Shown piece by piece: positions 38,337-45,653 of a stretch of DNA of 64,000 nucleotides. The translations under genes and the position numbers were made by a program. The DNA comes from Roseiarcus sp963741845 (GTDB taxonomy: Bacteria; Pseudomonadota; Alphaproteobacteria; Rhizobiales; Beijerinckiaceae), in NCBI GenBank assembly GCA_963741845.1, contig CAVUJV010000031.1, forward strand, positions 62,001 to 126,000. The letters run 5' to 3'. The first letter of the stretch is position 1, and every line of letters begins with the position of its first letter. Under the pieces are notes generated by a model. It made no database searches. It saw only the letters and a list, made by a program, of their open reading frames with translations, and was not told where the DNA came from.

Positions 38337-38577
38337 CGTCCGATCCGCCTCCAACTCGAACGCAGAACGCGCGCCCGTCCGCGCGCCCACGCTACGCAAA
38401 GCGAAGGTCCTTATACAAGAGGCGCGTCGCGTCATAGCGGTCGGGCGAGAAGGCGTCGCGCGCGTAAGTTGGGATCGTGGACCGGCAGGCGCTCGCGCCG
38501 GTTAGACGTCCGATCCGAGGTCGTCTATGATTTGCGACGGGCGGGTTCCGCCCGTCGACCTCTTCAGCGGCTCGACC

Positions 38578-38952
38578 ATGCGGAGCGTGCGAAGTTTCCT
38601 GACGGCGGCCGCGCTGGTCGCGACCCTCGGCGCTTACGCCGGGCCAGCTTTCGCCGAGGCGGAAGGGCCGGACATGTTCCGCGTTGTCGGCATCGCGCCC
38701 GGCCATTCGCTCGTGCTGCGGACCGGTCCCGGCCTGCTCTATCCGGTCGCCGGGGCGCTTCCCCACAACGCGACCGGGGTCAGGAATCTCGGCTGCAAGG
38801 GCGGCCTCACCTATGCGGAATGGCTGCGGGCTAGCGCCCGCGAGCGCACCGCCAGCGTCGAAAAGCGCTGGTGCCGCGTGCGCCGAAGCGGCGTCACCGG
38901 CTGGGCGCGCGTGAAATACCTGCGGGAGGAAGCGGGCGAGCATCCGCGCTGA
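38578..38952 (+). CDS. Secreted SH3-like domain protein
   Basis: A 124-residue protein with a signal peptide (SFLTAAALVATLGAYAGPAFA), then a bacterial SH3 fold: FRVVGIAPGHSLVLRTGPG (LxVRxGPG motif), YPVAGALPHNATGVRNLGCK, a 17-residue loop, and the WCRVRRSGVTGWARVKYLRE closing strand. Two cysteines probably form a disulfide. Such proteins bind the cell wall or other envelope targets. The start ATG 38578 is chosen because it opens directly into the signal peptide; an in-frame ATG lies 51 bp upstream. Confidence 0.85.
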   Translation: MRSVRSFLTAAALVATLGAYAGPAFAEAEGPDMFRVVGIAPGHSLVLRTGPGLLYPVAGALPHNATGVRNLGCKGGLTYAEWLRASARERTASVEKRWCRVRRSGVTGWARVKYLREEAGEHPR

Positions 38953-39002
38953 CCTCCTCGACAGGGAAGCCTGCGGATCGTGGCCGCGATTGACGGAGCA
39001 GA

Positions 39003-39026
39003 TTTATCTGACTTAGGTCAGATAAA
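39003..39026 (+). promoter_or_regulatory. Perfect operator-like palindrome at the MarR-GNAT start codon
   Basis: TTTATCTGAC (39003-39012), TTAG, GTCAGATAAA (39017-39026) is a perfect 10-bp inverted repeat, whose last A is the first base of the proposed ATG start codon. MarR regulators bind 16-24-bp palindromes with A/T-rich edges near their own genes, and this dyad fits. Autorepression of 39026-39902 is inferred. Confidence 0.75.
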
Positions 39027-39902
39027 TGTCTTCCCGATCCCGTTTCCCGGTTTCGCCGGTTCAGCCGCGCCGTGACCGTCGAGGTCGGCGCGCTCGATTC
39101 CTCCTTTCTCGGCCGAGGTCGTCCGCTCGGGGTCGCGCGCGTCCTCAACGCCATCGGCCACGGACGGAGGGACGTGGCGGACATCCGCGACGATCTGGCG
39201 CTCGATTCCGGCCTCATGAGCCGGCTTCTGCGCGCGCTGGAGGAGGAAGGGCTCGTCACGACCGGGCCGCATCCCGGGGACGCCCGGCGGCGTGTGGCGA
39301 GTTCGACGGAGGCGGGCGAGCGCGAATTCCGCGCCTATGAGGATCTCTCGAACGCCCAGGCCTCGGCGGCGCTGGCGCGTGCTCCGCATCCAGATGCGCT
39401 TCTCGCCGCGATGGACCTCATCGCCTCGGTCCTCGGGCGGGAGCGGATCGCGCTCGCGGAGACGGATCCGCGCAGCGAGGCGGCGCGCTATTGTCTCGGC
39501 GAATATTACGCCGAGCTTCGGCGCCGGTTCGAGCAGGGCTTCGACGTCTCCCTCTCGCGCGATCCCGACGCGGCCGACATGATCCGCCCGCGCGGCGCCT
39601 TTCTGGTCGCCATGTCCGACGGCTTGCCGCTCGGCTGCGTCGGCCTCAAGGGGACGGGCGGCGAGATCGCGGAGATCAAGAGGCTGTGGGTCGCGCCCTC
39701 CGCGCGGGGCCTCGGGCTCGCCCGGCGCCTGATGGACGCCGCCGAGGGCGCCGCGCGCGACCTGTCGATCCGCGTGCTGCGCCTCGACACCCACCGGGCG
39801 CTGTCGGAGGCGATCGGCCTCTACCGCCGGTCGGGCTGGGTCGAGATCGAGCGGTTCAACGACGATCCCTATCCGGACTTTTTCTTCGAGAAGCGGCTTT
39901 GA
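39026..39902 (+). CDS. MarR-type regulator fused to GNAT acetyltransferase, one extra base near the start
   Basis: About 291 residues. N-terminal MarR winged helix (RVLNAIGHGRRDVADIRDDL, LDSGLMSRLLRALEEEGLVT, HPGDARRRVASSTEAGE), then from about 150 a GNAT domain with GCVGLKGTGGEIAEIKRLWV, the acetyl-CoA loop RGLGLARRLMDA and YRRSGWVEIERFNDDPYPDF. The conserved first helix is out of frame with the only ATG. Removing one C from the CCC at 39033-39035 restores MSSDPVSRFRRFSRAVTVEV, matching the family. Without that repair GTG 39072 would be used and the first helix lost. Substrate of the acetyltransferase unknown. Confidence 0.87.
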
Positions 39903-40386
39903 GGAGCGGGCTGGAGGATTGGACCGTCGGGACTGACCGCGTTCTGGCCGTGCCCGGATGTCACGAGAAGGCGTAATCCCGCCTACGGACGTTCGTCGGC
40001 GGAGGCCTGCTTCCCGACACCCTTCGCGCGGCTTCTCACGATGATCTGCCCCTTGGGCTTAAAACAAGGGTGATATGCTTGCTGATCTGACTCAGCTTCT
40101 CATTCCGATAGAGGGTATTTTTTCGTGTTCTTCGGCGTTGCTTTGTTTTCGTCCGTTTGAGCGGCATATTTGAGGGGAAAATCAACTTTCAAAGGAATCG
40201 GCTCCAAGATCGTCGGCGACCGTCGAATACAACTCGCGGCGACCAATGGTTGTATTAAAGTGGAGGTTATTCGTCTTTACTTTCATTTCAGGATCGCATT
40301 AACTATTATCGCGGTTATAATTGTTAGCTTCTGTAAGCTTACAGCGTTAATTTAAGCTGGGGATTACTTTCGAAGGAGCAAGTACG
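39903..40386. other. AT-rich intergenic region with a 14-bp palindrome
   Basis: No convincing gene. Composition is clearly poorer in GC than the surroundings from about 40080. CTGTAAGCTTACAG at 40331-40344 is a perfect palindrome 42 bp before the sorting-signal gene's ATG, a good place for a repressor or activator site. CCCTTG ... CAAGGG at about 40051-40071 makes a weak hairpin without T-run. The gene start has GAAGGAG upstream. Confidence 0.5.
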
Positions 40387-41127
40387 ATGGGCCGAATCTT
40401 CCCAGTGACGGCTGCGGCGATCGTTCCGATCATAGCTTTCGCAACGCCAGCCATCGCCACTTTGCAACTCGCTTCCGACGTGAGTGGCGTCACGTTGGAT
40501 TGTGTCGATAACGCTGCCTGCGACACCAATCCGGCTGTAGGCATCATTCAGCTTGCCAGTTTCTTGATAAATGGCGTTCTGGTTGATGGCTCGATCTCGA
40601 CGTCGACTGGAACGCCGGCCAGTCCTGGCATTGCCAGCCTCAACATCTCCGCCCTGACGGTTATTAACACGACGGCTTCGGCGAAAACCGTCAACGTCGT
40701 GGTGAGCGACACCGACTTTATGGGTCCGGTCAATTCGTGGGCGACTGCAGGCTCAGGCACGTGGCAAGCTGCGATTGGCTCAAGCATCACCATGAATTGG
40801 TGGAACGATCCGGCGAACGCCCAGGGCGCGAACACCATAACGGACACCCCAGGCACGTTGATCGACAGCTTTAGCAATACCGCAAACCTCATTGTCGATG
40901 CTTTTAGCCACAATGGTGGAGGATCGATGCCTGAAAACGGGCCATTCTCTATGACCGAGCAGGCGATCTATACCCTGACGCCGTTTGGTCAACTGATCAA
41001 TCGTGGTCAGACTGAGATCCAGTCGGCGATACCGGAAGCATCAACCTGGGTCATGATGGCGCTCGGCTTCGCTGGCCTCGGCTTTGTCGGGTATCGCGGT
41101 TCGCGCAAGAGCGTCGCGATCGATTAG
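40387..41127 (+). CDS. Secreted protein with PEASTW sorting signal
   Basis: A 246-residue protein. Signal peptide (FPVTAAAIVPIIAFATPAIA), then a body of about 190 residues of beta-sandwich character, rich in Ser, Thr, Asn and Ala, with a single early CxxxxxC pair (LDCVDNAACDT). The C-terminal signal is IPEASTWVMMALGF, AGLGFVGY, RGSRKSV. It has no enzyme motif. Third member in this window, and like the second it has Ala as the third residue of the PEP box. A terminator follows 24 bp after the stop. Gly-Ser-rich and T-rich character suggests an extracellular or envelope protein held by exosortase. Confidence 0.82.
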   Translation: MGRIFPVTAAAIVPIIAFATPAIATLQLASDVSGVTLDCVDNAACDTNPAVGIIQLASFLINGVLVDGSISTSTGTPASPGIASLNISALTVINTTASAKTVNVVVSDTDFMGPVNSWATAGSGTWQAAIGSSITMNWWNDPANAQGANTITDTPGTLIDSFSNTANLIVDAFSHNGGGSMPENGPFSMTEQAIYTLTPFGQLINRGQTEIQSAIPEASTWVMMALGFAGLGFVGYRGSRKSVAID

Positions 41128-41151
41128 GCTTCATAGCCTTGACCGATATGG

Positions 41152-41175
41152 AGGCCGCCTTCGGGCGGCCTTTTT
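41152..41175 (+). terminator. Intrinsic terminator after the third sorting-signal gene
   Basis: AGGCCGCC (41152-41159), TTCG, GGCGGCCT (41164-41171) followed by T's through 41175. The stem core is the same GGCCGCC/GGCGGCC as in the other two sorting-signal terminators. The 41176-41766 gap after it has no recognisable gene, only short frames on both strands; base composition is AT-richer at 41570-41650. Confidence 0.9.
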
Positions 41176-41766
41176 CTTATGTGCCGCATCATGTCGACAC
41201 CTTGGGTGCGTTGCGCGCGCTTCCGCCGCGACAGCAAACGAGGGGGCCAGGGCATGGTCCCGACCGATTTGCTTACGCGCGATGTCCATACACGGGAGTT
41301 GGCGGTGTAAGCCTGCTCGCTGCTCGACCCAACCTCGTCGAATCCGCTCGCCCTGCATCGGATGACGTCGCCGCGCGCTTCATCCCGATGAATTTCTAGC
41401 CCAAAATTATCGGGTTGGGTATGGCCCACGCCGGCATGCTTGCTGCGAGATCAAATGTTCCAATTTTGTGTTGGCTGGCCCGCTCAGAGGCGTGCGTCTC
41501 CGTCGGAGATGTTTTCAAGTCGTCCTAGGCCTGTCATTGCGAGCGCCGCGAAATAATCCAGCAAGACGTCGGACGATCAACGAGTATTTCTTATTATTGA
41601 CACTATTAACAATGACCATGGCCGCTCACGTTGCGAGAAGTCTTGCTCTAAAGTCTTATTTAGTTCGGCCGCCCTACTTCAGCACATCTGGCGTGCTACC
41701 TGAGCTTCCTTGGCTGCGAGGCATGAAATGCCTGCTTCAGGCGCCGCTCTGACGAGGAGATGGGTC

Positions 41767-42426
41767 ATGCATACGCTATTCAGGCGGAAACTCAGGGGGA
41801 CACTCGCCGCGGCGGCGCTCGCGCTCGCCTCCGCCGTCGGTCCCGCGCCGGCGTCCGCGGCTTTCTTCCACGGCGGCGGATTTCACGGCGGCGGATTCCA
41901 CGGCGGGGGATTTCACGGCGGGTTCCATGGATTCCGCGGCGGGTTCGGTCGATTCCACGGCTTCCATGGATTTCGCGGCGGGTTCGGTCATCGGTTCGGC
42001 GGCTTCGGCTTCCACCGCCATTTCGCGGGCCTTGGTCATCACTTCGGCCGCTTTGGCGGGTTTGGCCACGGCGTCGCCGGGCGCTTCGGCCCTGGATTCG
42101 CTGCCGGATACGGCGGTCGTTTCGGTGGCTTCGGCGGCGTATCCCGCGGCTTCGGCTATCCGGGTTATGGGGGATACGCGGCCTACGCGGGACCGGGAGG
42201 ATTGGGGTACGGTCTAGGCGAAGGTTGGGGCGGATTGGGATATGACGACTGGGGCGCCTATCCGGCTGCGCTTTTCGGCCTGGGGACCTTCGCGGCGCTG
42301 ACGGGATCTGGCTATTGGCCGGCCTACCCAGCCTACCCGGGCTATGCGGGCCTCGGCTACGACGACGGCTATTGGCCAGCGTATCCCGATCCTGGGATCG
42401 GGGAATACGACGATTATGACTGGTGA
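41767..42426 (+). CDS. Secreted Gly/His/Phe-rich repeat protein
   Basis: A 219-residue protein. Signal peptide (LAAAALALASAVGPAPASA), then FHGGG repeated four times, passing into GF/HGF/RFGGFG repeats, then a Gly-Tyr-Pro-rich half (YPGYGGYAAYAGPGGLGYG) and an acidic C-terminus GEYDDYDW. At DNA level a 15-bp unit (TTY CAC GGC GGC GGR) is repeated. Such sequences are of low complexity, often exported, and the His-Gly clusters can bind metals. Similar small proteins are common in Hyphomicrobiales with no known job. GAGGAGATGG stands just before the ATG. Confidence 0.8.
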   Translation: MHTLFRRKLRGTLAAAALALASAVGPAPASAAFFHGGGFHGGGFHGGGFHGGFHGFRGGFGRFHGFHGFRGGFGHRFGGFGFHRHFAGLGHHFGRFGGFGHGVAGRFGPGFAAGYGGRFGGFGGVSRGFGYPGYGGYAAYAGPGGLGYGLGEGWGGLGYDDWGAYPAALFGLGTFAALTGSGYWPAYPAYPGYAGLGYDDGYWPAYPDPGIGEYDDYDW

Positions 42427-42601
42427 AACCCGTTCTCGACCGTCGTCGATCCCCGGATGTGTCCGAGAATGTGAGCCAGGGCAAATTGCGGGGCGACATC
42501 GCGATCGACAGGCCGGGAGCCATCTCGACTTCTAAGTCCGCTTGCGCCCGCGCGCCGCTTGCTTTATCGGCGGCGCTCTCTGACGTTTGGAGACGAGGGT
42601 T

Positions 42602-42841
42602 TTGGCCGAGGCCGTCAAACCGATCAACTGGACCAATACGAGGACGCTGGTCAGCGTCGCCATTCTGGTCGGCACCGAGCTCATCGGGGCCGCCGCCGCC
42701 GCCGGCTGGGCGATCGGCGGCCTGTTCGGGTTTGGCCAGCCGCTCACCCACCTTCTCGAAGGCGCGCTGATCCTGCTTGCGTTGGTCGGGCTCTATTATT
42801 TTCTTCGGGCGGCGCTCGCCCACGAGCCGATCCGGGGCTAG
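42602..42841 (+). CDS. Small two-helix membrane protein
   Basis: 79 residues from TTG 42602 (another TTG at 42587 is in frame). NTRTLVSVAILVGTELIGAA opens TM1, a glycine-rich turn (GWAIGGLFGFGQPLTH) follows, and LLEGALILLALVGLYYFLRA is TM2; the end is basic-polar. Similar to small conserved hypothetical membrane proteins of rhizobia. No function known. It stands 175 bp after the Gly/His-rich gene. Confidence 0.7.
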   Translation: MAEAVKPINWTNTRTLVSVAILVGTELIGAAAAAGWAIGGLFGFGQPLTHLLEGALILLALVGLYYFLRAALAHEPIRG

Positions 42842-43009
42842 GCGTTTTCGGAATATAGAAACATTTTCTTCTGAGTTTCAGACAAACCCGGTATGATGCC
42901 TCATCGTCATCAAGCCGGGAGCCGTCCATGCGCGACATCGCCCAAGCCGCCCATCCAGTCGCGAGGGCAGGGCGGCCATCTTTTCGCCATCGTGCGGCCA
43001 TCGCAAAGT

Positions 43010-43190
43010 CGCCGAGCGCGACCCGCCGGAAGGAAATGTCAGCGCAAGCCCTTGAAAAGTCCCGATTCGCGGAAGGAAATGGCGCGATTTTCGGCCCGGT
43101 TTCGGCTCTGAAATCGCTGGAAAACGCTCCGTTTCATCCCGAAAACGATGAGAATGGACGCGGAATCGCTCCAAAAACGCGCCAAAACGT
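43010..43190. repeat. Dispersed repeat, copy B (core 43020-43095)
   Basis: GCCGGAAGGAAATGTCAGCG, GCAAGCCCTTGAAAAG, CGCGGAAGGAAATGGC and TTTTCGGC match the copy at 16876-16945, with a few substitutions and a small gap. Downstream, both contain further CGAAAACGA and CCAAAACG-like pieces, more diverged. It fills most of the 398-bp gap 42842-43239 and ends about 50 bp from the 3' end of the SDR gene, as copy A does for the ABC ATPase. Confidence 0.6.
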
Positions 43191-43239
43191 AAGGCGTCAA
43201 TCGGGCGGCCGAAGAGGTTCGGCCGGGCAGGGAAGGCTC

Positions 43240-43983
43240 TTACAGGGCAAAGCCCCCGTCCACGAGGTGGATGTGGCCGGTGGTGAAGGCGCTCTCGTCC
43301 GAGGCCAGATAGACCGCGAGCGCGGCCACCTCCTCCGGCTTGCCGAGCCGGCCCATCGGCTGCCGGTCGATGAAGGCCTGCCGCACCGCCTCGATCGACT
43401 GCCCGCTCGTCTTGCTCAGGGTCTCGATCCGGCCGTCGAGCGAGGGGCTTTCGATCGTGCCGGGGCAGATGGCGTTGCAGCGCACGCCCTTGCGGATGAA
43501 GTCGGCCGCGACCGCCTTGGTCAGCCCGACGACCGCGGCCTTCGACGCGCCATAGACATAGCGGTTCGGGATGCCCCGCACCGAGGAGGCGCCGGAGGCG
43601 ATGTTGACGATCGAGCCCTTGCCCTTCTCCAGCATGCCCGGCAGGAAGGCGCGGATCGTGCGGTGCATCGACTTCACGTTGAGATCGAAGGAGAAATCCC
43701 ACTCCTCGTCCGAGCATTCGAGCGCCGTGCCGTGGTGGACGAAGCCCGCGCAGTTGAAGAGCACGTCGATCGGCCCGATCTCCCTGGCGAGCGCCGTCAC
43801 CGCTTCGGTCGAGCGCACGTCGAGCTTGCGCTTGTCGCCCGCGAGCCCGGCGAGGCCCTCGACATTGACGTCCGTGGCGATGACGCGGGCGCCCTCGCGG
43901 GCGAAGGCCTCGGCGGTCGCGCGCCCGATCCCCGCCGCCGCCGCCGTGAGCACCGCGACCTTGCCCGCCAAACGCCCCGCCAT
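43240..43983 (-). CDS. Short-chain dehydrogenase (2-keto-3-deoxy-fuconate / DHRS6-like)
   Basis: A 247-residue classical SDR. The cofactor motif is VLTAAAAGIGRATAEAFARE with Asp in VIATDVN (NAD choice), then LFNCAGFVHHGTALE, catalytic Ser in NIASGASSVRG, Tyr and Lys in RYVYGASKAAVVGLTKAV, and the end TGHIHLVDGGFAL. The wording MAGRLAGKVAVLTAAAAGIG and FNCAGFVHHG is that of the DHRS6/BDH2 group and of 2-keto-3-deoxy-L-fuconate dehydrogenase. ATG 43983 with AAGGAAGGA about 10 bp upstream. No other fucose or rhamnose catabolic gene is adjacent, so the substrate is tentative. Confidence 0.88.
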   Translation of the reverse strand: MAGRLAGKVAVLTAAAAGIGRATAEAFAREGARVIATDVNVEGLAGLAGDKRKLDVRSTEAVTALAREIGPIDVLFNCAGFVHHGTALECSDEEWDFSFDLNVKSMHRTIRAFLPGMLEKGKGSIVNIASGASSVRGIPNRYVYGASKAAVVGLTKAVAADFIRKGVRCNAICPGTIESPSLDGRIETLSKTSGQSIEAVRQAFIDRQPMGRLGKPEEVAALAVYLASDESAFTTGHIHLVDGGFAL

Positions 43984-44194
43984 CCGCGAATCCTTCCTTG
44001 CTCTCGCCGCCCCTCGACGGCGGGGGCTTCTTTTAAGGGCGCGGCCGCCCGCCGGCCAGCGGAAGTTTGCGGGTCGGCGCCGGCCGCTTCGGTTTCTGGA
44101 GGCTGGCGCTCGCCGGATATTGCCAAAGGCGCCCAAATGGGCATAGACAGCGGCGCCGATCGGAAGCGCCATGTGGCCGCTTGCCGGCCGCAAC

Positions 44195-44271
44195 GCCGCA
44201 ATAGCTCAGCTGGTAGAGCACGTCATTCGTAATGATGGGGTCGGGGGTTCGAATTCCCTCTTGCGGCACCA
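44195..44271 (+). tRNA. tRNA-Thr, anticodon CGT
   Basis: Acceptor stem GCCGCAA / TTGCGGC, D arm GCTC-AGCTGGTA-GAGC, anticodon arm CGTCA-TTCGTAA-TGATG with anticodon CGT at 44228-44230, T arm GGGGG / CCCTC, discriminator A, encoded CCA. The T loop is TTCGAATT, eight bases in place of the universal seven, and the total is 77 nt, not 76; an extra T at 44254-44255 explains it. This gene lies at the edge of an accessory stretch with a recombinase, the usual position for an integration site. Confidence 0.95.
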
Positions 44272-44711
44272 ATCGACCATAATTTTCGTATTTCGTTCAA
44301 TTAGTTAGGCGGGCGGAACCTATTTGTTCCCACATACGACCCCACACTCGCGCGGGACAACGGCAGTAGCTGCGAGCTTCTGCTCGAGGTAGCTGAACAC
44401 GTGGCACGCTCCTCGTAACGGCGACAGCAACAATGCGCGCGCAGGCGGACCGCCGGCAGCGTGCGCGGCTCTGGCCCGTAGACATGCTCCCGATCGAGAA
44501 TCGTCGGTGAGACCCGTGAACGAATTGAAATGCTCGCCGACAGCGGAAGCAGGCCCTTCGGACTGGCGCAGAGGCAGCGCGCCGGAAGAGGATAAACAGC
44601 CCACGCTGCTCCCCATTCTCCGAGGTGCCGCGGACACTCCCGGCGGCCTGAACCTCAAAGGCATTTGCGCAGTATAATTTAGTAGATACTTCGATAGCCA
44701 AAATTATTCAC
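44272..44711. other. Non-coding stretch between tRNA-Thr and the island promoter
   Basis: No gene is supported. Short frames on the minus strand have no known motif. Composition changes near 44660 into an AT-rich segment that carries the promoter. A second copy of the tRNA 3' end (possible att repeat) was not found in 44272-47300. Confidence 0.4.
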
Positions 44712-44741
44712 TTGACATTGTAGTATAATGTATGCCATAAT
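44712..44741 (+). promoter_or_regulatory. Strong sigma-70-type promoter
   Basis: TTGACA (44712-44717), an 18-bp AT-rich spacer, CATAAT (44736-44741). An overlapping TATAAT sits within the spacer at 44724-44729. The -35 hexamer is a perfect consensus. It directs transcription toward the small island genes; the start point would be near 44748. Confidence 0.75.
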
Positions 44742-44747
44742 TGCATT

Positions 44748-44853
44748 GTGGGAATTCATGTGCGCGCCATGCGTCGCCCATCCCCCCACCCACCGTCGTG
44801 ATCGCGTTTGCGTGTCCGCGTTCAACACCGGGACCCCCTTGCGGGGTCCTTTT
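44748..44853 (+). ncRNA. Candidate small RNA or attenuated leader
   Basis: The interval from the promoter start point to the terminator is about 105 nt. It contains no gene long enough to be sure of, although a frame from ATG 44758 runs in phase with the downstream ATG 44878. The transcript either ends as a small RNA or reads through into the hypothetical gene. Boundaries are predicted from the promoter and terminator only. Confidence 0.45.
44831..44853 (+). terminator. Intrinsic terminator about 25 bp before a gene start
   Basis: GGACCCC (44831-44837), loop CTTGC, GGGGTCC (44843-44849), TTTT. A 7-bp GC stem with a short T-run and no gene of its own upstream. It lies between the strong promoter and ATG 44878, so it can act as an attenuator. 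Confidence 0.7.
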
Positions 44854-44877
44854 GATTCTCAAGGAGCGGATCTCTCA

Positions 44878-45515
44878 ATGACTACCCCAACCCAACCAAA
44901 ACCAAACCCCGTGCCCGCCATCCTCGTCTACGGCACGCCGACCAACCCCGCCTTGACCCAGGCCTCGTGGTTCCGGGCCGAGGACAAGGAGGCCGTCAGG
45001 GCCGCCGCCAAGGAGCTGAAGTTTTCCGTGATCGAATTGCGGACCGATGCGGACAACGCGCTCGTCGCCGGGGTCCATGAGGGCGTCCTCAAGGGCAGCG
45101 GTCGCATGATCGTCGGCTCAGTGTCCGCGGAGGTCTATCGGCGCATCGAGGAGCATGTCGGCAAGGCAGCGGGCGGCCCCGACGCGACCAAGCCGGACAA
45201 CGCGGCGGCGGCGACGACGAAACCACGTCAGAACAAAACAAGAACTTGTCCCAACCCGCACCATCGGCGACCGACAGACTCGACCTCGCCAGCGCGCCCA
45301 ATCCCTGGGCGGCGTTGCGGGTCGGGGCAAGGGTTCTGACCCCCTATTGGAACGAGAAGCGGGAGTTCGAGGGCTTCTGGCTCGCCACCGTCAAGCGGAT
45401 CGAGAACGGCGAGTTCATCCTCGAGTGGTTCGACGCGCCGGAATACCCGCCGTTCAAGAGCGCGGCGAAGAATGTCGCCCTCGTGCACCCCGAGTTTCGC
45501 GTCACGGGCAAATAG
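44878..45515 (+). CDS. Hypothetical protein, two halves in different frames
   Basis: First half, from ATG 44878 (AAGGAG upstream): VYGTPTNPALTQASWFRAED, VRAAAKELKFSVIELRTDAD, then VGSVSAEVYRRIEEHVGKAA and a low-complexity tail. Second half, in another frame: NLSQPAPSATDRLDLASAPN, VGARVLTPYWNEKREFEGFW, FILEWFDAPEYPPF. A base missing near 45200 would link them through GGGDDETTSEQNKN as one protein of about 212 residues. Alternatively the second half is a separate gene starting at TTG 45246. I do not recognise either half as a named family; island genes of this kind occur on plasmids and integrated elements in Hyphomicrobiales. Confidence 0.55.
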
Positions 45516-45560
45516 CGCGGGCGCGTGAGACCGCCGCAACCATCATCATTGCCATCGCAT

Positions 45561-45582
45561 GGGGCGGCCTTCGGGTCGCCCC
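45561..45582 (+). terminator. TTCG hairpin between two island genes
   Basis: GGGGCGGCC (45561-45569), TTCG, GGTCGCCCC (45574-45582): 9 bp with one G-T pair, followed by a weak T-rich stretch TCTTCGTT. Probably a terminator or mRNA-end hairpin of the preceding hypothetical gene. Confidence 0.55.
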
Positions 45583-45653
45583 TCTTCGTTCCGCGCATGC
45601 CCATGAACCGGGGCGCGCGCCATCCCCATCCCCAACCTCAGGAAGCCAAAGCC

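Noticed and set aside
40170..40355. A 61-codon frame with a hydrophobic end before the third sorting-signal gene
   Set aside because: No ribosome site of note, AT-rich promoter-like DNA, and it covers the palindrome at 40331.
41868..41930. 15-bp repeats considered as a CRISPR or satellite array
   Set aside because: They are in-frame codon repeats (FHGGG) of a secreted protein, without spacers.
45190..45250. Programmed -1 ribosomal frameshift joining the two halves of the hypothetical island gene
   Set aside because: No X-XXY-YYZ slippery heptamer in the right phase was seen; a missing base or separate gene is simpler.
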